A DNA stretch of 64,000 nucleotides from Bradyrhizobium sp. AZCC 1610. Its GTDB lineage: Bacteria; Pseudomonadota; Alphaproteobacteria; Rhizobiales; Xanthobacteraceae. Location of the stretch: contig NZ_JAZHRR010000001.1 in NCBI RefSeq assembly GCF_036924515.1, positions 1,087,001-1,151,000 on the forward strand, read 5' to 3'. Positions within the stretch are counted from its first letter, which is position 1; each line of letters begins with the position of its first letter. The notes under the pieces are model-generated. The model saw nothing but the letters and a program-made list of their open reading frames with translations. It searched no databases and was not told where the DNA came from. Below, one piece after another: positions 57,214 to 64,000 of the stretch. Made by a program: the position numbers and the translations under genes.

Positions 57214-58353
57214 ATGCCGTGGAAGAATCAAGGCGGCGGTCCATGGGGCTCAGGTCCGAAGGGGCCGTGGGGTTCGGGTCCGCAATCGGTCGGGCCGAGG
57301 CCACCCGATCTCGAGGATCTCCTGCGGCGCGGCCAGGACAAGCTGCAGCAGCTTCTGCCCGGCGGACATTTCAGCGGCATGGGCATCGCGCTGGTGCTGG
57401 CTGGCGCGTTGGCGATCTGGGGCTTGTCCGGATTCTTCCGCGTGCAGTCGGAAGAGCTCGGCGTCGTGCTGCGCTTCGGCAAGCATGTTCGCACCGTGCA
57501 ACCCGGCCTGAACTATCATCTGCCCTATCCGATCGAGACCGTGCTGCTGCCGAAGGCACTGCGCGTCTCCACGATCTCGATCGGGATGTCGCTGATCGAC
57601 GATCCGGCGCGGCGCGGCCGCACCATGCGGGACGTGCCGGAAGAAAGCCTGATGCTGACCGGCGACGAAAACATCGTCGACGTCGACTTCACCGTGCTGT
57701 GGCGGATCAAGCCCGACGGCGTCGGCAATTACCTCTTCAACATCCAGAACCCCGAAGGCACCGTGAAGGCAGTGGCCGAAAGCGCAATGCGCGAAGTGAT
57801 CGGCCGTTCCTTGATCCAGCCGATCCTTACCGGCGCCCGCACCACGAACGAGCAGGGCGTGCAGGAACTGATGCAGAGGACGCTCGACACCTACGGCTCC
57901 GGGATCCAGATCACGCAGGTGCAAATGCAGAAAGTCGATCCCCCCGCGCAGGTAATCGACTCGTTCCGCGACGTGCAGGCCGCGCGCGCCGACTTTGAGC
58001 GGCTGCAGAACGAGGCGCAGACCTACGCCAACCGCGTCATCCCCGACGCCCGCGGCCGCGCTGCGCAGATCCTGCAGGTCGCCGAAGGCTACAAGGAACA
58101 GGCGGTCGCCGAGGCCAAGGGCCAGAGCTCGCGCTTCTCGAAGGTCTATGACGAATACAAGAAGGCACCCGACGTGACGCGGCAACGAATTTACCTGGAG
58201 ACGATGGAGCGGATTCTCGGCGGGTCCGAGAAACTGGTCTATGACGGCGGCAACTCGGCACAGAGCATCGTGCCGTATCTGCCGCTCAGCGAATTGACGC
58301 CGCGCCGTCCGGCGCCGACGGCCGGTCAGCAGCAGAGCGGAGGCACCCGATGA
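57214..58353 (+). CDS. hflK: FtsH protease activity modulator HflK
   Basis: 379 residues from the ATG at 57214 (GAGGAGAG upstream). A Gly/Pro/Trp-rich head, a membrane helix at about 55-76, then the SPFH/band 7 domain (EELGVVLRFGKHVRTVQPGLNYHLPYPIE) and a coiled-coil (ARADFERLQNEAQTYANRVIPDARGRAAQI). With HflC it forms the cage around FtsH. Overlaps hflC by 4 bases. Confidence 0.97.
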   Translation: MPWKNQGGGPWGSGPKGPWGSGPQSVGPRPPDLEDLLRRGQDKLQQLLPGGHFSGMGIALVLAGALAIWGLSGFFRVQSEELGVVLRFGKHVRTVQPGLNYHLPYPIETVLLPKALRVSTISIGMSLIDDPARRGRTMRDVPEESLMLTGDENIVDVDFTVLWRIKPDGVGNYLFNIQNPEGTVKAVAESAMREVIGRSLIQPILTGARTTNEQGVQELMQRTLDTYGSGIQITQVQMQKVDPPAQVIDSFRDVQAARADFERLQNEAQTYANRVIPDARGRAAQILQVAEGYKEQAVAEAKGQSSRFSKVYDEYKKAPDVTRQRIYLETMERILGGSEKLVYDGGNSAQSIVPYLPLSELTPRRPAPTAGQQQSGGTR

Positions 58354-59255
58354 GGTCCCCGGTTGCAGGTATTGCCACCCTGATCCTGCTGTTCCTCGTG
58401 GTTATCGTGGGCTACAGCTCGATCTTCACGGTGTCTCAGACCGAACAGGCGCTCGTGGTCCGGCTCGGCCGGCCGGTCGACGTCGTGTCCGAGCCGGGCC
58501 TTAACTTCAAGGCGCCGTTCATCGACACCGTCATCAGCATCGACAAGCGCATCCTCGATCTGGAAAATCCGTCCCAGGAAGTCATCGCTTCCGACCAGAA
58601 GCGGCTCGTCGTCGACGCCTTCGCCCGCTACCGGATCAAAAACCCGTTGCGCTTCTATCAGAGCATCGGCTCGATCCAGGCCGCCAACATTCAGCTCACC
58701 ACGCTGTTGAACGCGTCACTGCGCCGCGTGCTGGGCGAGGTCAACTTCATCAATGTGGTGCGCGACGAACGCGAGGGCCTGATGACGCGCATCCGCGAGC
58801 AACTCGACCGGGAGGCCGATCAGTACGGCATCCAGGTGGTCGACGTGCGTATCCGCCGCGCCGATCTGCCGGAGGCCAACAGCCAGGCGGTCTATCAGCG
58901 CATGCAGACCGAACGGCAGCGCGAGGCGGCGGAGTTCCGCGCCCAGGGCGGCCAGAAGTCGCAGGAGATCCGATCGAAGGCCGATCGCGAGGCCACCGTC
59001 ATCATCGCGGAGGCCAATTCGACCTCCGAGCAGACGCGCGGCGTCGGCGACGCCGAACGCAACCGCCTGTTCGCCGAGGCCTATGGCCGGGATCCGGAGT
59101 TCTTCGCCTTCTATCGTTCGATGTCGGCCTATGAGACCGGGCTCCGTTCCAACGACACCCGTTTCCTGCTACGGCCTGATTCCGAGTTCTTCCGCTTCTT
59201 TGCCAATCCATCCGGCCACCCACCGGCGGCTGCGGCTGCGGCGGCGAAGCCCTAG
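58350..59255 (+). CDS. hflC: FtsH protease activity modulator HflC
   Basis: 301 residues: membrane helix (IATLILLFLVVIVGYSSIF), SPFH domain (QTEQALVVRLGRPVDVVSEPGLNFKAPF), coiled-coil with ERQREAAEFRAQGGQKSQEIRSKADREATVI, and the GxGDAE-like VGDAERNRLFAEAYGRDPEFFAFYRSM. Translationally coupled to hflK. Confidence 0.97.
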   Translation: MRSPVAGIATLILLFLVVIVGYSSIFTVSQTEQALVVRLGRPVDVVSEPGLNFKAPFIDTVISIDKRILDLENPSQEVIASDQKRLVVDAFARYRIKNPLRFYQSIGSIQAANIQLTTLLNASLRRVLGEVNFINVVRDEREGLMTRIREQLDREADQYGIQVVDVRIRRADLPEANSQAVYQRMQTERQREAAEFRAQGGQKSQEIRSKADREATVIIAEANSTSEQTRGVGDAERNRLFAEAYGRDPEFFAFYRSMSAYETGLRSNDTRFLLRPDSEFFRFFANPSGHPPAAAAAAAKP

Positions 59256-59283
59256 ACCTCCTCGGGGTCGGATACACGCGTTA

Positions 59284-59306
59284 CGGCGAAGCGGTTCGCT
59301 TCGCCG
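59284..59306 (+). terminator. Hairpin after hflC
   Basis: CGGCGAAGCG pairs with CGCTTCGCCG, a perfect 10-bp stem with loop GTT; followed by an A-rich stretch without a T-run. May stabilise the hflKC mRNA end or reduce expression of the next gene. Confidence 0.55.
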
Positions 59307-59344
59307 GCATAAAGTAAAAAGCGCCAGCGGGGGGTCGCCATTCG

Positions 59345-59545
59345 ATGAGGTCCATAGCGTTCGCCGACTTCCTCATCGGTGTGGGCATTCTCTTCGTGCT
59401 CGAAGGCCTGATGTTCGCCGCCAGCCCGGCCTGGATGCGCCGGGCGATGAAGAGCGCGCTGGCGACGCCGGACAATATCCTGCGGATCGTCGGCATCGTC
59501 TCGGCGGTCGTGGGCCTGCTCCTGATCTGGTTCGTGCGGCGGTAG
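59345..59545 (+). CDS. DUF2065 family small membrane protein
   Basis: 66 residues, two hydrophobic helices: FADFLIGVGILFVLEGLMFAASP and ILRIVGIVSAVVGLLLIWFVRR, with WMRRAMKSALATPDN between. Usually found, as here, between hflC and degP; function unknown but probably part of this membrane-quality-control group. Confidence 0.85.
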   Translation: MRSIAFADFLIGVGILFVLEGLMFAASPAWMRRAMKSALATPDNILRIVGIVSAVVGLLLIWFVRR

Positions 59546-59552
59546 GGCGGTT

Positions 59553-59693
59553 CCGTCATTTCGGGATGATCCGAAGGACGGGACGTCGGATATGCGATTG
59601 CACATCGGGAATATGCCATTGCACATCGGGGAACCTCGAGATTTTGCGCCGTGCAATTGCACGCCTTAAATTTGCTTCGCGCCCTGGAATGAC
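59553..59693. repeat. Dispersed inverted repeat, CGTCATTTCGGGATGATCCG family
   Basis: Outer words CGTCATTTCGGGATGATCCG and CCCTGGAATGAC match the element at 14424-14529. Inside are ATGCGATTGCACATCGGGA, ATGCCATTGCACATCGGGG and CGTGCAATTGCACG, repeated around the GCAATTGC core. Lies between the DUF2065 gene and degP. Confidence 0.7.
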
Positions 59694-59847
59694 CGACGCC
59701 CTCGGGGCGCAAGTAGCTGTGGCGTCAACGCAATCGTGAGCCGTCTGGGGCCGGTTTTTCGCCGGAATATCAGGCGCAGATGCTTGCGCCTCGGACCCGT
59801 TCGGGCGCACTGTGGACCCGAATTCGACCCTTTGGAGACAAGCTGAC

Positions 59848-61362
59848 ATGACCGGTGCCAGACCCGCCTTGACCAGTCGCCTGCGCTTGATGGGGATTGC
59901 GATCTCGCTCAGTGCCGCCAGCATTCTGGCGACCGCGCCGGTCAGCGCGCGCGGGCCGGACGGCATCGCCGACATTGCCGAGAAGGTGATCGACTCCGTC
60001 GTCAACATCTCGACCTCGCAGAACGTCGAGGCCAAGGGCGGCGGCAACAACAGGGAAGCGATGCCGCAACTGCCGCCGGGCTCGCCGTTCGAAGAGTTCT
60101 TCGATGACTTCTTCAAGAACCGGCGCGGCGGCGCCCCCAAGGACGGCGACAAGAGCGGCGAGATGCAGCGCCGCAAGACCAATTCGCTCGGCTCCGGCTT
60201 CATCGTCGATGCCGCAGGCGTCGTCGTCACCAATAATCACGTCATCGCGGACGCCGACGAAATCAACATCATCATGAACGACGGCACCAAGATCAAGGCC
60301 GAGCTGGTCGGCGTCGACAAGAAGACCGACATCGCGGTCCTGAAGTTCAAGCCGGTGAAGCCGGTGAACGCGGTGAAGTTCGGCGATTCCGACAAGCTGC
60401 GGCTCGGCGAATGGGTGATTGCGATCGGCAATCCGTTCAGCCTCGGCGGTTCGGTCACGGCCGGTATCGTATCGGCGCGCAACCGCGACATCAGCCAGGG
60501 GCCGTACGACAGCTACATCCAGACCGATGCATCCATCAACCGCGGCAATTCCGGCGGCCCGCTGTTCAATCTCGAAGGCGAGGTGGTCGGCGTCAACACG
60601 CTGATCATTTCGCCGACCGGCGGTTCGATCGGACTCGGTTTCGCGGTGCCCTCGAAGACGGTGGCGGGCGTGGTCGATCAGCTCCGGCAGTTCGGCGAGC
60701 TGCGCCGCGGCTGGCTCGGCGTGCGGATCCAGCAGGTCACCGAGGAGATCGCCGAAAGCCTCAACATCAAGCCTGCCCGCGGCGCGCTGGTTGCGGGCAT
60801 CGACGACAAGGGGCCGGCCAGGCCCGCGGGCATCGAGCCCGGCGACGTCGTCGTCAAGTTCGACGGCAAGGACGTCAAGGACCCGAAGGATCTCTCTCGC
60901 GTCGTCGCCGACACCGCGGTCGGCAAGGAAGTCGACGTGGTCATCATCCGCAAGGGTAAAGAGGAAAGCCGCAAGGTCACGCTCGGGCGCCTCGAGGATA
61001 CCGACAAGGTGCAGCAGGCCGCCGTCAAGAGCAAGGAAGACCCCGTCGTCGAAAAGCCGGTGACGCAAAAGGCGCTCGGCCTCGATCTCGCCGCGCTGAG
61101 CAAGGATCTGCGCAGCAAGTACAAGATCAAGGATAGCGTCAAAGGCGTGATCATCACCGGTGTCGATGGCTCCTCCGACGCCGCCGAAAAGCGGCTCTCC
61201 GCCGGAGACGTCATCGTCGAGGTGGCGCAGGAAGCCGTCGGCAACGCGGCCGACATCAAGAAGCGCGTCGATCAGCTCAAGAAGGACGGCAAGAAGTCGG
61301 TGCTGCTGCTGGTCTCGAACGGCGAAGGCGAATTGCGCTTCGTCGCGCTGAGTGTGCAGTAA
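59848..61362 (+). CDS. degP: Periplasmic serine endoprotease DegP/DegQ-like (Do family)
   Basis: 504 residues. Signal peptide (ATAPVSA-RGP). Catalytic triad His in VVTNNHVIADADE, Asp in KKTDIAVLKF, Ser in NRGNSGGPLFN. Two PDZ domains: GWLGVRIQQVTEEIAESL... and ALGLDLAALSKDLRS.... Degrades or refolds damaged envelope proteins. Follows hflKC, as in other rhizobia. ATG at 59848; an upstream in-frame ATG at 59812 is less likely because the signal peptide begins after 59848. Confidence 0.95.
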   Translation: MTGARPALTSRLRLMGIAISLSAASILATAPVSARGPDGIADIAEKVIDSVVNISTSQNVEAKGGGNNREAMPQLPPGSPFEEFFDDFFKNRRGGAPKDGDKSGEMQRRKTNSLGSGFIVDAAGVVVTNNHVIADADEINIIMNDGTKIKAELVGVDKKTDIAVLKFKPVKPVNAVKFGDSDKLRLGEWVIAIGNPFSLGGSVTAGIVSARNRDISQGPYDSYIQTDASINRGNSGGPLFNLEGEVVGVNTLIISPTGGSIGLGFAVPSKTVAGVVDQLRQFGELRRGWLGVRIQQVTEEIAESLNIKPARGALVAGIDDKGPARPAGIEPGDVVVKFDGKDVKDPKDLSRVVADTAVGKEVDVVIIRKGKEESRKVTLGRLEDTDKVQQAAVKSKEDPVVEKPVTQKALGLDLAALSKDLRSKYKIKDSVKGVIITGVDGSSDAAEKRLSAGDVIVEVAQEAVGNAADIKKRVDQLKKDGKKSVLLLVSNGEGELRFVALSVQ

Positions 61363-61366
61363 CGAC

Positions 61367-61469
61367 CCGTCATACTCCGCGAAAGCGGAGTATCCAGTAC
61401 GCCGCGGCCTTTCGGTTCTGTCGCTGACGTCTCTGGAATACTTGATCACCCGCTTTCGCGGGTGACGAC
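61367..61469. repeat. Dispersed repeat with two hairpins between degP and serB
   Basis: CGTCATACTCCGCGAAAGCGG...CCAGTACGCCGCGGCC...GGAATACTTGATCACCCGC...GGGTGACGA. Hairpins: ACTCCGC/GCGGAGT (61374-61391, loop GAAA) and CACCCGC/GCGGGTG (61447-61464, loop TTTC). A type common in Bradyrhizobium and Rhodopseudomonas genomes. It fills the space between two convergent genes and probably ends both transcripts. Confidence 0.8.
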
Positions 61470-61478
61470 AGCCGGGGA

Positions 61479-62384
61479 TTATTTCTCCACAAACTCCTCG
61501 CGCCGATAGCCCTGCGCATACAGCAGCGCGGTGAGGTCGCCGTAGTCGATCCGCGCGGCGGCAGCGGCGGCGACCGCGGGCTTGGCGTGATAGGCGACGC
61601 CGAGCCCCGCAGCCTGGATCATGCCGAGATCGTTGGCGCCGTCACCGGTCACCAGCGTGTCGATTTCGTCGAGGTCGAAGGATTCGCGAAGCTCGATGAG
61701 CGTTGCCAGCTTGGCGGCGCGGCCGAGGATCGGCTCGGCCACTTCGCCGGTGAACTTGCCGTCGCGAATCTTCAACTCGTTGGCGCGGTTCTCCTGGAAG
61801 CCGATTTTTGCGGCGACCGCATGGGTGAACAGCGTGAAGCCGCCGGAGATCAGGCAGGTCCAGGCGCCGTTCGCGCGCATGGTGGAAACCAGCTCCCGGC
61901 CTCCCGGCGTCGGTATGATGCGTTTTGCCAGCACCTCATCGACCACGCCGACCGGCAGGTCCTTCAGCAGTGCGACGCGCTCGCGCAGCGCCGGCTCGAA
62001 TTCGATTTCGCCGCGCATCGCCCGTTCGGTGATTCCGGCGACATGCGCCCTCAGCCCGGCGAAATCGGCCAGTTCGTCGATGCATTCCTGGCCGATCATG
62101 GTGGAATCCATGTCCGCCAGAAAAAGCTTCTTGCGCCTGAAGGCGACAGGCTGCACGACGATGTCGATCGGCAGGTCGCCGCGCGCCTTTTGCAGGCGGG
62201 TTTCGATCGCCTTGATGTCGTCCAGGCTCTTGACCTGATAGTCGAAGGGAATGTCGACTGCGACCTCGTCGAACAGCCATTGCGCTGTTCCCGGCGAGGG
62301 AAGGACGGCCAGCGCGCCGTCGACGATGGTGGTGTCGAGCGCGGGATTGGCCGGGTTGCAGATGAGCGTGGCGACGAGGGACAT
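61479..62384 (-). CDS. serB: Phosphoserine phosphatase SerB
   Basis: Last step of L-serine synthesis. 301 residues: an N-terminal ACT-like extension (1-80) and the HAD domain with DMDSTM (nucleophile Asp91, Asp93), [20 protein letters not shown] (Ser/Gly motif II) and [26 protein letters not shown] (motif III). Its ATG overlaps the miaA ATG head to head in one CATG. Confidence 0.96.
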   Translation of the reverse strand: MSLVATLICNPANPALDTTIVDGALAVLPSPGTAQWLFDEVAVDIPFDYQVKSLDDIKAIETRLQKARGDLPIDIVVQPVAFRRKKLFLADMDSTMIGQECIDELADFAGLRAHVAGITERAMRGEIEFEPALRERVALLKDLPVGVVDEVLAKRIIPTPGGRELVSTMRANGAWTCLISGGFTLFTHAVAAKIGFQENRANELKIRDGKFTGEVAEPILGRAAKLATLIELRESFDLDEIDTLVTGDGANDLGMIQAAGLGVAYHAKPAVAAAAAARIDYGDLTALLYAQGYRREEFVEK

Positions 62385-63312
62385 GCAGGCGTATCAGCTA
62401 GATTTGAGCAAGGCCGTGCTTATCGCAGGGCCGACCGCCAGCGGCAAGTCGGCCCTGGCGCTCGAATTGGCACAAAAGACCGGCGGCGTCGTCATCAACA
62501 CCGATTCCATGCAGGTCTATCGCGATCTCCGCATCATCACGGCGCGGCCGACACCGGAGGAGGAGGCGTGCGCGCCGCACCGGCTCTATGGCCATGTCGA
62601 CGCATCTGTCAATTTCTCGGCGGGTGCCTGGGTGGCGGATGCCGGAGAGGTGCTGGCGGAGGCGCGCGCGGAAAAGCGCTTAGCCGTCTTCATCGGCGGG
62701 TCCGGCCTGTACTTCAAGGCGTTGACGCGCGGCCTGTCCGCGGTGCCGGCTATCCCGGCCGAGATACGCGATGCCGTTCGCGCGCGGCTGGAGCGCGACG
62801 GTGTCGAGGCGTTGCACGCTGAGCTGGCACGCCGCGATCCCATATCGGCCGAACGCCTGAAGCCGCGCGACCGCACGCGGATTGCCCGTGCGCTGGAAGT
62901 CGTCGAAGCCACCGGCCGTACGCTGCCCGACTGGCACCAGGAAGGCCTGCCGCCGCTGCTGCCTCGGAGCGAATTCACCGCCCTGTTCCTCGCGCCCGAA
63001 CGCGATCAACTTTATGCGCGGATCGATGCGCGGTTCGGCGCGATGCTGGCCGCCGGCGCGCTGGATGAGGTCGCGGCGCTGGCCGCGCGAAAGCTCGATC
63101 CCTTGCTGCCGGCCATGAAGGCCCATGGCGTGCCGGCGCTGATCCGCTACCTAGTCGGCGAGATCACGCGCGAAGAGGCCGCCGAAATCGGCCGCGCCGA
63201 CACCCGCCATTACGCCAAGCGGCAGTTCACCTGGTTCCGGCACCAACTGCCGGAGTTTGAATGGGTGAAGCCGGAGGCGGCGAGGGGGTGGCTTCGGACC
63301 ATCCCGGAATGA
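62383..63312 (+). CDS. miaA: tRNA dimethylallyltransferase MiaA
   Basis: Adds a dimethylallyl group to A37 of tRNAs that read codons starting with U. 309 residues from the ATG at 62383; P-loop GPTASGKS at 16-23; [29 protein letters not shown] and [12 protein letters not shown] follow. Start uncertain: TTG at 62404 (giving [11 protein letters not shown]) would avoid overlap with serB; ATG at 62362 is also in frame. Confidence 0.95.
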   Translation: MQAYQLDLSKAVLIAGPTASGKSALALELAQKTGGVVINTDSMQVYRDLRIITARPTPEEEACAPHRLYGHVDASVNFSAGAWVADAGEVLAEARAEKRLAVFIGGSGLYFKALTRGLSAVPAIPAEIRDAVRARLERDGVEALHAELARRDPISAERLKPRDRTRIARALEVVEATGRTLPDWHQEGLPPLLPRSEFTALFLAPERDQLYARIDARFGAMLAAGALDEVAALAARKLDPLLPAMKAHGVPALIRYLVGEITREEAAEIGRADTRHYAKRQFTWFRHQLPEFEWVKPEAARGWLRTIPE

Positions 63313-63424
63313 CAACGAAAGTGGTGAGGCGGACCGCGCGCATGGCTGCACGCATAAAATTCCCCCTCGCCGAGCCGCCGGAACGCCGCTAAGCTGCAAA
63401 AATCGCGCCGATGGCGCCATTGCC

Positions 63425-63452
63425 TTGACATTCAGGGTGGGGCGGCTATGTT
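63425..63452 (+). promoter_or_regulatory. Sigma-70-type promoter of the ilvB leader
   Basis: TTGACA (63425-63430), 16 bases, TATGTT (63447-63452). It predicts a start near 63459, 25 bases before the leader peptide ATG. The consensus -35 box is rare in this window. Confidence 0.7.
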
Positions 63453-63483
63453 CGCGCAACCTTTGGGAAGTCCGAGCCGCAAA

Positions 63484-63549
63484 ATGCGTAATATTATTAC
63501 CAAACTCCTTATCGTAGTCGTACCCAGGCGCACCGCCGGGGGTGGCTGA
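63484..63549 (+). CDS. ilv leader peptide (attenuator, 21 aa)
   Basis: [21 protein letters not shown]: eight of 21 residues are Ile, Leu or Val, seven of them inside residues 4-13 (II, LLIVVV). This is the sensor of a branched-chain amino-acid attenuator for ilvB. When charged Ile, Leu or Val tRNA is scarce the ribosome stalls here and lets the downstream antiterminator form. In-frame ATG at 63448 would precede the predicted transcription start. Confidence 0.9.
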   Translation: MRNIITKLLIVVVPRRTAGGG

Positions 63550-63600
63550 GGCCATCCCAAAGTCAGGCGGTGTGCATTGGGCCTCTCGGGCCCTTTTTTT
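63539..63600 (+). promoter_or_regulatory. Transcription attenuator of ilvB
   Basis: Three alternative stems are visible: 1:2, GGGGTGGC (63539-63546) with GCCATCCC (63551-63558); antiterminator 2:3, GAGGCC (63548-63553) with GGCCTC (63580-63585); terminator 3:4, GGGCC (63579-63583) with GGCCC (63589-63593), followed by seven T. The second and third exclude each other, the classic arrangement. Confidence 0.85.
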
Positions 63601-63659
63601 ATTCCCTCAAGACCTCGAAACCGAAGAAAGCCGCGCCAACCGCGCATCCGGAGCAGACC

Positions 63660-64000
63660 ATGACCGACAAGAGCCACGATCCCAACCAGATGACCGGCGC
63701 CGCGATGATCGTGCGCGCGCTCATCGATCATGGTGTCCAGCACCTGTTCGGCTATCCCGGCGGAGCGGTGCTTCCGATCTATGACGAGATTTTCCAGCAG
63801 AGCGACGTCGAGCACATTCTGGTGCGGCACGAGCAGGGCGCCGGCCATGCGGCCGAAGGCTACGCGCGCTCGACCGGCAAGCCGGGCGTGGTGCTGGTGA
63901 CGTCAGGCCCCGGCGCCACCAACATGGTGACGCCGCTGACCGACGCGCTGATGGATTCGATTCCCCTGGTCTGCATCACCGGGCAGGTGCCGACGCATTT
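63660..64000 (+). CDS. ilvB: Acetolactate synthase large subunit IlvB/IlvI (3' truncated by window)
   Basis: First step of branched-chain amino-acid synthesis: joins pyruvate with pyruvate or 2-ketobutyrate using thiamine diphosphate. 113 residues are visible, ATG at 63660 with GGAG seven bases upstream: [33 protein letters not shown], then [20 protein letters not shown] (catalytic Glu) and [30 protein letters not shown]. Controlled by the attenuator upstream. Confidence 0.97.
   Translation, partial: MTDKSHDPNQMTGAAMIVRALIDHGVQHLFGYPGGAVLPIYDEIFQQSDVEHILVRHEQGAGHAAEGYARSTGKPGVVLVTSGPGATNMVTPLTDALMDSIPLVCITGQVPTH

Noticed and set aside
59770..61449. Minus-strand open frame of 559 codons opposite degP
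   Set aside because: Mirror of a highly biased coding sequence; no domain features, and degP is certain.

Overview
The window looks like chromosomal DNA of a Bradyrhizobium-type alphaproteobacterium (Nitrobacteraceae). Reasons: high GC, the rhizobial gene order ftsZ-lpxC-bamD-recN-ligA at the left and thyA-folA-hflK-hflC-degP-serB-miaA-ilvB at the right, a two-piece (circularly permuted) tmRNA whose tag reads ANDNYAPVAQAA, and at least six families of short dispersed inverted repeats typical of these genomes. No prophage, insertion sequence, CRISPR array or tRNA was seen.

Layout. 1-7.6 kb: cell division, envelope and DNA repair block on the + strand (3' end of ftsZ, lpxC, bamD, recN, ligA). 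7.6-18.7 kb: mixed single genes (Bcr/CflA efflux, aminopeptidase P, a small basic protein, prmA, a PYROXD2-like oxidoreductase, an MFS/spermidine-synthase fusion, a split YeeE/YedE sulfur transporter, an L,D-transpeptidase). 19-27 kb: ABC-2 exporter pair, a 57-residue CxxC protein, a uvrD-type helicase carrying an in-frame repeat insertion, a DUF1328 protein, a hotdog thioesterase, a D-lactate/glycolate-type FAD oxidase and an Omp31-like porin.

27.1-35.0 kb is the most interesting region: nine consecutive minus-strand genes. In transcription order they are ccdA, doxX, a periplasmic thioredoxin-domain protein (CHWC), two near-identical Cys-rich bufferin-like precursors, an MNIO (DUF692) enzyme, its DUF2063 partner, a creatininase-family protein and an exported HExxH metalloprotease. 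The last six look like a RiPP metallophore operon. Each precursor gene is preceded by a GTAACC-N16-CGTA element that resembles ECF-sigma promoters, and followed by a strong hairpin. The creatininase and metalloprotease are candidate precursor-processing enzymes.

35-45.6 kb: an adenylate/guanylate cyclase receptor, a hydroxyacid dehydrogenase, an MFS carrier, a TetR regulator divergent from a cytochrome P450 with a clear operator between them, and an AsmA-like gene broken by a one-base frameshift. 45.7-51.5 kb: an ABC-F ATPase, a TPR lipoprotein-like or exported protein, the fumC-DUF4169-RHH cluster, sspB and, directly upstream, ssrA (tmRNA); the ClpXP adaptor and the tag it recognises are thus neighbours. 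51.9-55.1 kb: a tctBAC tricarboxylate transporter. 55.2-64 kb: folate/thymidylate synthesis, HflKC-DegP membrane quality control, serine and tRNA-modification genes, and an ilvB gene (cut by the window end) preceded by a textbook leader-peptide attenuator rich in Ile, Leu and Val codons.
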